Below, in pieces: positions 7,650-13,134 of a stretch of 13,134 bases of DNA (position 1 is the first letter of the stretch; each line of letters begins with the position of its first letter). A program made the position numbers and the translations under genes. The stretch is from the NCBI GenBank assembly GCA_905182385.1, contig CAJJBS010000083.1, forward strand, positions 1 to 13,134, given 5' to 3'. Origin of the DNA: Fidelibacterota bacterium TCS55. GTDB taxonomy: Bacteria > Fidelibacterota > Marinisomatia > Marinisomatales > TCS55. A model generated the notes under the pieces. That model saw only the letters and a program-made list of their open reading frames with translations. It was not told the origin of the DNA and did no database searches.

Positions 7650-9083
7650 ATGAATAAGAGTAAAAAAATACATATGAAAACAGAAGAATTTAGAAAACAA
7701 GGTCACAAAGTTATTGACTGGATTGCTGACTATTATGATCATGTAGAAGAATATCCAGTCCTATCGCAAGTTAAACCAGGTGATATTCGATCTCAACTTC
7801 CAGATGAACCTCCCATAAAAGGTAAAAGTCATGATGAAATTATTGAAGATATGAATATTATAATGCCTGGAATCACGCATTGGCAGTCGCCTAATTTTCA
7901 CGCATTTTTTCCATGTGCAACAAGTGGACCAGCTATTCTTGGTGATTTAATTTCAACAGGATTAGGTGTAAATGGAATGAGTTGGGAAACCAGCCCCGCC
8001 TGCACAGAACTTGAAACTCATGTATTAGATTGGCTCGTAGATATGATGGCTCTTCCAAAAAAGTTTAAATCAAATTCAAAAGGTGGTGGCGTTATCCAAG
8101 ATACAGCATCGAGCTCAAGCCTAGTCGCTCTTCTTACTGCTCGTGAAAAAGCATCTAATGGTAAAAGCAATGAAAATGGAGCAAATGGGAAGTTTATAGC
8201 ATATACCTCATCTCAGGCTCACTCATCTATTGAAAAGGCTGTTAAGATAGCTGGAATTGGCAAAAAGAACATGCGCATGATTAATGTTGACGAACATTTC
8301 TCAATGAAACCCTCACATCTACGCCAATTAATTGAACAGGATTTAAAAGATGGGTTAAAACCAATATTTGTATGCGCTACAGTTGGAACAACTTCAAGTA
8401 CAGCACTGGACCCAGTAAATGAGATTGGTAAAATCTGTAAAGAATATGATATTTGGCTTCATGTAGATGCTGCCATGGCTGGCCCTGCTGCCTTATGTGA
8501 AGAATATCGTTTTATTAATGAAGGTTTAGATTATGCTGATAGTTACAATTTTAATCCACATAAATGGATGCTGACAAATTTTGATTGCAGTATCTTTTAT
8601 GTTGCTGATCGCTCTCAACTTATAAATACTATGTCAATTCTACCTGAGTATCTAAAAAATAAAACAAGCGATTCAGAATCTGTTTTTGACTTACGAGATT
8701 GGGGAATTCCACTAGGACGACGTTTTCGTTCCCTAAAACTTTGGCAAGTAATTAATTACTATGGAATTAGTGGGTTGCAACAATTTATTAGAGACCATAT
8801 GAAAATGACCAAAACACTTCGCTTATGGATCGAGTCGAATAAAGATTTTGAGATAGTTGCGCCTACACCATTAACCTTGATTTGTTTTCGACATATTAAT
8901 GGGAATGCTTTTACAGAGAGATTACTTACTCGCATAAATGAAAGTGGAAAAGCATATTTGACCCATACAAAACTAAATGATCAGTTCATTATTAGATTTT
9001 CTATTGGACAAACTTCAACAACGATAGAGCATTTAAAAAAGACTTGGGATTATATTGTTAAAACCTCTAGAGAGATAATTTAA
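7650..9083 (+). CDS. Group II PLP-dependent amino-acid decarboxylase (aromatic-L-amino-acid decarboxylase-like)
   Basis: 477 residues, close to the usual 470-490 of DOPA/tyrosine/tryptophan decarboxylases. It should remove CO2 from an L-amino acid to give the amine, in the cytoplasm, as a dimer. Visible residues, by alignment to human AADC from memory: the N-terminal EEFRKQGHKVIDWIADYY (12-29); SPNFHAFFPCATSG (80-93); the PLP-stacking His191 in QAHSSIEKA (189-197); Asp273 in HVDAAMAG; the PLP lysine K305 in NFNPHKWMLTNFDCS (300-314); the catalytic-loop Tyr334 in LPEYLK; and IPLGRRFRSLKLW (353-365). With His191 and Tyr334 both present, decarboxylation is expected rather than the oxidative-deaminating aldehyde synthase activity of His or Tyr variants. 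Substrate cannot be fixed from sequence; Phe, Tyr, Trp or DOPA are the usual ones. It diverges from the dehydratase gene and converges on the epimerase gene, with 2 bp between stops. Confidence 0.93.
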   Translation: MNKSKKIHMKTEEFRKQGHKVIDWIADYYDHVEEYPVLSQVKPGDIRSQLPDEPPIKGKSHDEIIEDMNIIMPGITHWQSPNFHAFFPCATSGPAILGDLISTGLGVNGMSWETSPACTELETHVLDWLVDMMALPKKFKSNSKGGGVIQDTASSSSLVALLTAREKASNGKSNENGANGKFIAYTSSQAHSSIEKAVKIAGIGKKNMRMINVDEHFSMKPSHLRQLIEQDLKDGLKPIFVCATVGTTSSTALDPVNEIGKICKEYDIWLHVDAAMAGPAALCEEYRFINEGLDYADSYNFNPHKWMLTNFDCSIFYVADRSQLINTMSILPEYLKNKTSDSESVFDLRDWGIPLGRRFRSLKLWQVINYYGISGLQQFIRDHMKMTKTLRLWIESNKDFEIVAPTPLTLICFRHINGNAFTERLLTRINESGKAYLTHTKLNDQFIIRFSIGQTSTTIEHLKKTWDYIVKTSREII

Positions 9084-9085
9084 AA

Positions 9086-9490
9086 CTAAGGTTTCTCAGC
9101 GAGTTCAACTAGTACACCACCTGTACTTTTGGGATGTATAAAAATAACTTTATATCCTTCAGCGCCAATAGTTGGTTGGTCCGATAAAATATTAATTTTT
9201 AACTGTTTAAGTTCTATTATTGCGTTGTTTATATCATCTACTTCAAAACATACATGATGTACACCAGGGCCTTTTTTTGACAAGAATTTTCCTATTGGGG
9301 TATCTTCGCCTAATGATTCAAGCAATTCAACTTTGCCTTGCGTTGTATCATATATATCTGTTAAGACGCCTTGACTCTCAACTTTTTCTTTAGCTTTATG
9401 TTTGATATTAAGTATATGATTCCAGAATGGAGCAGCGATATCTATATCATTTACTGCAATTCCGATATGTTCTATTCCGAGTATTTTCAT
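9086..9490 (-). CDS. mce: Methylmalonyl-CoA epimerase (VOC superfamily)
   Basis: 134 residues, the normal length. The enzyme interconverts (S)- and (R)-methylmalonyl-CoA, linking propionyl-CoA carboxylase to the B12-dependent mutase and succinyl-CoA. Expected metal ligands are visible: His8 in GIEHIGIAV, Glu55 in KVELLES, His79 in GVHHVCFEV and Glu129 in VLVELAEKP; the spacing from His79 to Glu129 (50) equals that in the Propionibacterium shermanii enzyme (91 to 141). The motif IFIHPKSTGGVLVEL (116-130) is characteristic. It follows dgcA on the same strand after a 25-bp gap and is probably cotranscribed. The usual neighbours (mutase, propionyl-CoA carboxylase) are not in the window. A GGA about 12 bases before the ATG is at best a weak ribosome site. 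Confidence 0.9.
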   Translation of the reverse strand: MKILGIEHIGIAVNDIDIAAPFWNHILNIKHKAKEKVESQGVLTDIYDTTQGKVELLESLGEDTPIGKFLSKKGPGVHHVCFEVDDINNAIIELKQLKINILSDQPTIGAEGYKVIFIHPKSTGGVLVELAEKP

Positions 9491-9515
9491 ATTAATTTTT
9501 CCAAGTTAAATACAT

Positions 9516-10550
9516 CTAAATTAAATTTTTATCTTTTGAAGATAAAGAAAGACCCAACCCACTCTTATTTGGTAAAACTAACCTTCCATTTTTAATTGTT
9601 ACACCAGAATACGGATCGTTATTAATTAGCAGATTGCCATCTAAATCAGCATAATCAACTAATGGTGATAAATGCGCTGCTGCTGTAATTCCTATTGATG
9701 ATTCAATCATACAGCCTAGCATGATTTTCATCTCTCTCTCTCGAGCCATTTTCACCATTTTAATAGCCTCAAACAAGTTTCCACACTTCATAAGTTTAAT
9801 ATTTATACCGTCAAAAATTCCATAAATCTCAGGTATATCGTTGGAATTAATACTGTTTTCATCTGCAATCAATGGTAGTGGAGATTGCTTCCTTAAAATG
9901 GCCGTATCCTTTAAATTTGTTGACTTAAATGGTTGCTCAACGAACTCCACATTTTGATCTGCTAGCCAATGGCACATTTTTATACCGGTCTCCAAATCCC
10001 AACCTTCATTTGCATCAACACGGATCAATGTATCTGTTTCAGCTCGAATTGCATTCATAATTTCCTTATCCTGCTTCTCACCGATGCCCAGTTTTATTTT
10101 AAGAATATTGTAAGGTTTTGCTTCAGATATCTTCTCAGGAATAAGATTTAAATCTCCAATGGAAATCGTAAAAGATGTCTTTGGCATTTTTTCAGGATTT
10201 GCGCCAAAATATTCACATATAGAAATACCTTCTTTTTGACACCACAAATCCAAGATAGCCATAGACAAAGCCACCTCTAATGCTTTAAGGCTTTTAGCTT
10301 GGGGCAAAACATGATTTGAAAATTTAATCGGATCAGTTAAGGCTTCAGGTAGAGATATTCCACCTTCGAGTATGTCTATTATATTCTTTGTGGATTCATT
10401 ATATCTAGCAGAAGGTGCTGATTCTCCACGACCGACAAACCCTTCACTTTTCAAATACACATAAACAATATCATAATAATCATGAGTGCTTCTCGAGATT
10501 CCAAATGGATGGGTACAATTAATTCTGAATGTGGTAAAAGATAATTCCAT
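9516..10550 (-). CDS. dgcA: Enolase-superfamily epimerase: N-acetyl-D-glutamate racemase DgcA / dipeptide epimerase
   Basis: 344 residues of the muconate-lactonising/dipeptide-epimerase subgroup. An N-terminal capping domain (1-125) precedes a TIM barrel. Catalytic residues: KIK at 151-153 (base Lys153) and Lys252 in INIKLMKCG on the other face; Mg2+ ligands Asp179 in RVDANEGW, Glu205 in VEQPF and Asp230 in IADEN. A C-terminal DLDG (302-305) precedes DPYSG. By family alone this could be an L-Ala-D/L-Glu dipeptide epimerase (YcjG/YkfB type), acting in murein peptide recycling. The adjacent DUF1611 gene is the reported partner of DgcA, which racemises N-acetyl-D-glutamate to N-acetyl-L-glutamate, so that assignment is preferred by context. 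It starts 91 bp after the dgcN stop, with no Shine-Dalgarno; the gap holds nothing recognisable, and one transcript is likely but not certain. Confidence 0.75.
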   Translation of the reverse strand: MELSFTTFRINCTHPFGISRSTHDYYDIVYVYLKSEGFVGRGESAPSARYNESTKNIIDILEGGISLPEALTDPIKFSNHVLPQAKSLKALEVALSMAILDLWCQKEGISICEYFGANPEKMPKTSFTISIGDLNLIPEKISEAKPYNILKIKLGIGEKQDKEIMNAIRAETDTLIRVDANEGWDLETGIKMCHWLADQNVEFVEQPFKSTNLKDTAILRKQSPLPLIADENSINSNDIPEIYGIFDGINIKLMKCGNLFEAIKMVKMAREREMKIMLGCMIESSIGITAAAHLSPLVDYADLDGNLLINNDPYSGVTIKNGRLVLPNKSGLGLSLSSKDKNLI

Positions 10551-10641
10551 AATTTATTTTAATGCATCCATTTTCATTTAAAATTAAAGCCAGCTACTGT
10601 ATTACTACTCTTCAACAAAATACTCAAATCTGCCTTGGTCG

Positions 10642-11688
10642 TCAATGGATGGCCAGCTCCTTTTCAATTGCATCCATAAAATTCATGTCACCAAATCTAA
10701 TTAAGTCTGATGTGGCAATCTCATATTGTTTTTCTATTTTTTCAATCTCTGAAGTCGCATCTTCATCAGAAAGTTTAACGGTTAGTAGATTAATACCTAA
10801 AAATTTTGACTCTCTAAAATTCTGCATTAAATCTATATGAAGCTTCATTACTTGCTTAATTGAAGACATTGGAAGGCCGGTTACATCTTCCTCTCGGCTT
10901 GGATCATGTGTCATTACCATATATTCTGGCATCGCTCCATGAAGCAAACCCAATGTAACACCTGCATAATATTGATTAGTTAAAGACCCTTGACCTTCAA
11001 CAATGACTAATTCAGTATCATCTGGGCATTGATTAATAACATGCTCTATTTCACCCGCCATAAAATCAGCCGTCACTGCATCTATGGGTACACCTGAACC
11101 ACTAAGTAATATTCCAGTTTGACCTGTTCCAATAAATTCTACTTTTCGTCCACGCGCTTTTAATCTTTGAGTAATTTCCCAGCCTGTCGTCATTTTACCT
11201 GTATCGCAATCAGTACCAACTATAAGCAATACAGGTACTTTACGTGTTCGCCAAGATTCATTTGAAAAATTGGGTGGATTTGGCGGTCGCCTTAAATCTG
11301 TAAGCGTTACGCCAAATTGCTTAGCCATTTTTGACAATTCAGGATCATCATCTAAAAATTGATGCATTCCACTTATAATATCACAACCGGACTGAATAGC
11401 TGCCACCACTTCTTTTCTATAAGCCTCGCTGATAAAACCGCCTTGTGAAGCATTCCCTATTACTAGTGTGTCAGGCTTTACATCATTACATCTTTTAAAA
11501 TTTTCCATTACAGGTATATCGCCACCATAACCCAATACAGATTCAGCTGTTTCACCAACTTTACTTTTATCTATAATTGCTACAACTTCGTCTGTTCTAT
11601 ATCTGATAAGCATATTACCAGTTTTATTTAGAATGTAATCAAAGGCATCATGACATAGGATAACGATTTTTTTTTGCGATTTATTCAT
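10642..11688 (-). CDS. dgcN: DUF1611 protein, D-glutamate N-acetyltransferase DgcN
   Basis: 348 residues covering the full DUF1611 family (PF07755). An N-terminal Rossmann-like part (7-110, VVAIIDKSKVGE and TLVIGNASQGG) is followed by a P-loop-like domain with GTDCDTGKMTTG (158-169), FIGTGQTGIL (185-194) and VEGQGSLTNQ (230-239). DDP at 113-115 and DLRRPPNPPNF at 131-141 are typical of the family. DUF1611 members have been described as DgcN, which acetylates D-glutamate to N-acetyl-D-glutamate (presumably from acetyl-CoA) as the first step of a D-glutamate catabolic route in marine bacteria and haloarchaea. The downstream dgcA is the second step; an N-acetyl-L-glutamate deacetylase or ArgJ would be needed third and is not in this window. 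Start ATG at 11688 has an A/T-only leader. The upstream transporter gene points the same way, 122 bp away. Confidence 0.85.
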   Translation of the reverse strand: MNKSQKKIVILCHDAFDYILNKTGNMLIRYRTDEVVAIIDKSKVGETAESVLGYGGDIPVMENFKRCNDVKPDTLVIGNASQGGFISEAYRKEVVAAIQSGCDIISGMHQFLDDDPELSKMAKQFGVTLTDLRRPPNPPNFSNESWRTRKVPVLLIVGTDCDTGKMTTGWEITQRLKARGRKVEFIGTGQTGILLSGSGVPIDAVTADFMAGEIEHVINQCPDDTELVIVEGQGSLTNQYYAGVTLGLLHGAMPEYMVMTHDPSREEDVTGLPMSSIKQVMKLHIDLMQNFRESKFLGINLLTVKLSDEDATSEIEKIEKQYEIATSDLIRFGDMNFMDAIEKELAIH

Positions 11689-11810
11689 TTCAATTATTTA
11701 TTTTTAAGTTTTAAATAATTAATTACTAATATAATTAATTATTTTCGTTTGGTAATTAGCTGATAAATTAACAAAATATTAAAATAATTTATATATCATT
11801 TCGATTAATC
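11689..11810 (-). promoter_or_regulatory. Extremely AT-rich leader region of dgcN
   Basis: This 122-bp gap separates the transporter stop from the dgcN start on the same strand. It is almost entirely A and T, contains a long inverted repeat listed separately, and is the most likely place for a promoter of dgcN-dgcA-mce. So many TATA-like hexamers occur that no single -10 can be chosen. No GC-rich hairpin for ending the transporter transcript was seen. Confidence 0.35.
11713..11744. repeat. 13-bp perfect inverted repeat upstream of dgcN
   Basis: Arms AAATAATTAATTA (11713-11725) and TAATTAATTATTT (11732-11744) are exact reverse complements around a 6-bp spacer, CTAATA, 24 bp upstream of the dgcN ATG. 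The arms have no G or C and no T run follows in the gene direction, so a rho-independent terminator is unlikely. A dimeric-repressor operator is possible, but AT-only palindromes also arise by chance in such sequence. Confidence 0.6.
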
Positions 11811-13134
11811 TTAAGAAAATAAACTTACAGCTGTAAAAACTACAATAATTCCTAATAGATTTAGTATTAAGCCTGCTCTTAACATTTGTTGCTGATTGAT
11901 AATTCCTGTACTATATGCCAGTGCATTTGGTGGCGTTGCAACGGGTAACATAAAAGCGCATGAGGATGCTACTCCAACACCAAATACTAATGCATAAGTG
12001 ATTGCTGGGTTAAATTGATTTGACAATGCAATCATGACAGGGATTAAAATAGCGGCAGATCCCGTGTTTGATGCCAGCTCAGTTAAAAATATCATTAATG
12101 TAATACTTGCTATGATAACAACCCAATCTGGAGATCCGGTAATAGTATGAATCATTTGAGTCGCAAGCCATTTAGAAGTACCTGTTTCACTCAAAATAAC
12201 TGAAAGACATAGGCCTCCACCAAATAAAATAAGAATACCCCATTCAATTTTTTTCTCTAAATCTTTCCAAGAGATTAAACCTAAAATAGGTGCAAGGGCT
12301 GTAATCAAGATAGCGATCATTCGGTCAAACTCTTTTAACCCAAGGAATCCTCCGATTTGCCCAGAGAAAATCCAACAGAAAACAGTGAAAATAAATAATG
12401 CGACACTTCCTTTTGCTTGAGCATTCCAATCCATAGAAAAATCATTATTTCCTCCAGGTTGATTAACCATTGCATTCTTTTCAGGTCTAATCACAACCCA
12501 CATAGCTAATACAATAAGGGGAAACATCATAATAGCTGTGGGAAAGCCCACTTTAAACCAGGTAAAAAAATCAATATCTAATGCAGAAACAGCAATTCCA
12601 TTGGGGGGAGACCCCACGGCAGTAGCCAAACCTCCAATATTTGCGGCGTACGCTGTACCTAAAACGACATAAGATCGCATTCGAGGATACTCTTTACCCA
12701 CCAATGCAATGGCAATTGGTAGCATCATGGCCGTGGTCGACGTATTACTCATCCACATGGATAAAAAACTGGTTACTCCAAAAAATCCAATTACCGAAAA
12801 CCATAAATTTCCACCAGAAGCTGTGGTTACTTTTTTTGCTAACCAAATATCAATTTTATATTTATTAAATAAAGCAGCTAATGTGAAACCACCCATAAAT
12901 AAATACACAATTGAATTAGAAAAAGGAGCTAATGCTGCTTTAGGACCAAGAATATGAGTAAAATATGCAAGAACAGGAACAAGCAATGCTGTTGTAGATA
13001 AAGGAATAATTTCTGTCATCCATAATCCAGCACAAACGAATAATATAAATAAACCTTTTTGGATTAAGTCAGTATCTACCATGTTACTAGTTATGAAATA
13101 ACTGAAGATTCCCCAGCTCAAAATAAGTGCTAGT
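11811..13134 (-). CDS. SLC13/DASS family sodium-coupled di/tricarboxylate transporter (5' end beyond window)
   Basis: An integral membrane transporter with many hydrophobic helices and the two-fold DASS repeat. Numbering from the TTG at 13121: first repeat with FLSMWMSNTSTTAMMLP (SNT at 125-127) and IGGLATAVGSPPNGIA (162-177); second repeat with LTELASNTGSAAILIP (SNT at 351-353) and SCAFMLPVATPPNALAYSTG (387-406), the classical SLC13 signature. The SNT motifs hold sodium and substrate carboxylates in VcINDY. The frame stays open through the window edge (L-A-L-I codons precede the TTG), and the visible N-terminus starts within a hydrophobic helix, so the true start is probably outside the window and the TTG is probably internal. 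Family substrates are succinate, malate, fumarate, citrate or sometimes acidic amino acids and N-acetyl-aspartate. Its position upstream of dgcN suggests uptake of glutamate-like or dicarboxylate substrates, but this is inference. Confidence 0.93.
   Translation of the reverse strand, partial: LALILSWGIFSYFITSNMVDTDLIQKGLFILFVCAGLWMTEIIPLSTTALLVPVLAYFTHILGPKAALAPFSNSIVYLFMGGFTLAALFNKYKIDIWLAKKVTTASGGNLWFSVIGFFGVTSFLSMWMSNTSTTAMMLPIAIALVGKEYPRMRSYVVLGTAYAANIGGLATAVGSPPNGIAVSALDIDFFTWFKVGFPTAIMMFPLIVLAMWVVIRPEKNAMVNQPGGNNDFSMDWNAQAKGSVALFIFTVFCWIFSGQIGGFLGLKEFDRMIAILITALAPILGLISWKDLEKKIEWGILILFGGGLCLSVILSETGTSKWLATQMIHTITGSPDWVVIIASITLMIFLTELASNTGSAAILIPVMIALSNQFNPAITYALVFGVGVASSCAFMLPVATPPNALAYSTGIINQQQMLRAGLILNLLGIIVVFTAVSLFS

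Noticed and set aside
8604..8706. Apparent loss of the catalytic-loop tyrosine in the decarboxylase (Leu348 in FDLRDW, where human AADC has DYRHW).
   Set aside because: Counting from the PLP lysine shows that the essential human Tyr332 is the one in the PTYLK segment, which corresponds to Tyr334 in LPEYLK here and is conserved. The Leu lies at a different, variable position.
9064..9099. Hairpin terminator between the decarboxylase and mce genes.
   Set aside because: Only a GAGA/TCTC pairing with a long loop can be drawn and no T run follows; too weak to call.
9371..9595. Plus-strand open frame of 74 codons over the mce start and the end of dgcA.
   Set aside because: It is antisense to two real genes; a composition rich in F, Y, I and N reflects AT-rich noncoding translation.
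10562..10840. Plus-strand open frame of 92 codons across the dgcA-dgcN gap.
   Set aside because: Two thirds of it lies antisense to well-conserved dgcN sequence, it has no ribosome site and its composition is not protein-like.
12641..12957. Two overlapping plus-strand open frames within the transporter gene.
   Set aside because: Both are antisense shadows of conserved membrane helices and motifs of the SLC13 protein.
13119..13121. TTG as the start of the transporter gene.
   Set aside because: The reading frame continues open to the window edge through Leu-Ala-Leu-Ile within what looks like the first membrane helix, so this TTG is probably an internal leucine.

Overview
The window is AT-rich (roughly one third G+C by eye) and densely coded, with ten protein genes, very short gaps and no RNA gene, insertion sequence, CRISPR array or integrase that I could see. 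Signal peptides ending in S-Q or S-A, A/T-rich leaders mostly without a Shine-Dalgarno sequence, and the gene content suggest a free-living, probably marine, Gram-negative bacterium of the Bacteroidota/Marinimicrobia (SAR406) type. This placement is a low-confidence inference, because no phylogenetic marker was tested.

Layout. (1) 1-1806, minus: uvrC, cut by the window edge near its C-terminus. (2) 1922-4155, plus: a translationally coupled pair encoding a secreted right-handed beta-helix protein and a diheme c-type cytochrome. This matches the known but functionally uncharacterised TIGR03805/TIGR03806 (HNE_0200/SO2930) pair. (3) 7598-4158, minus: a three-gene run of a serine racemase/threonine dehydratase-type PLP enzyme, a secreted protein with a C-terminal permuted NlpC/P60-like (YiiX-type) cysteine hydrolase domain, and a secreted protein with a glutamate-rich tract. 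(4) 7650-9083, plus: a group II PLP amino-acid decarboxylase, divergent from run 3 across only 51 bp. (5) 11688-9086, minus: dgcN (DUF1611), dgcA (enolase superfamily) and methylmalonyl-CoA epimerase. (6) 13134-11811, minus: an SLC13/DASS sodium-coupled carboxylate transporter, whose true start probably lies outside the window.

How the genes may work together. DgcN plus DgcA is the described route from D-glutamate through N-acetyl-D-glutamate to N-acetyl-L-glutamate. Next to it lie a carboxylate importer, a PLP enzyme of the serine racemase/threonine dehydratase family, an NlpC/P60-like hydrolase and an amino-acid decarboxylase. The region therefore looks like an amino-acid, and particularly D-amino-acid or peptidoglycan-derived, utilisation island. 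Methylmalonyl-CoA epimerase fits as an exit: threonine dehydratase would give 2-oxobutyrate, then propionyl-CoA, methylmalonyl-CoA and succinyl-CoA. The individual family calls are well supported. The joint pathway is inference from proximity.

The least explained parts are the beta-helix/diheme cytochrome pair, the roughly 300-residue N-terminal region of the YiiX-like protein and the Glu-rich secreted protein. No stretch longer than about 125 bp lacks a gene.
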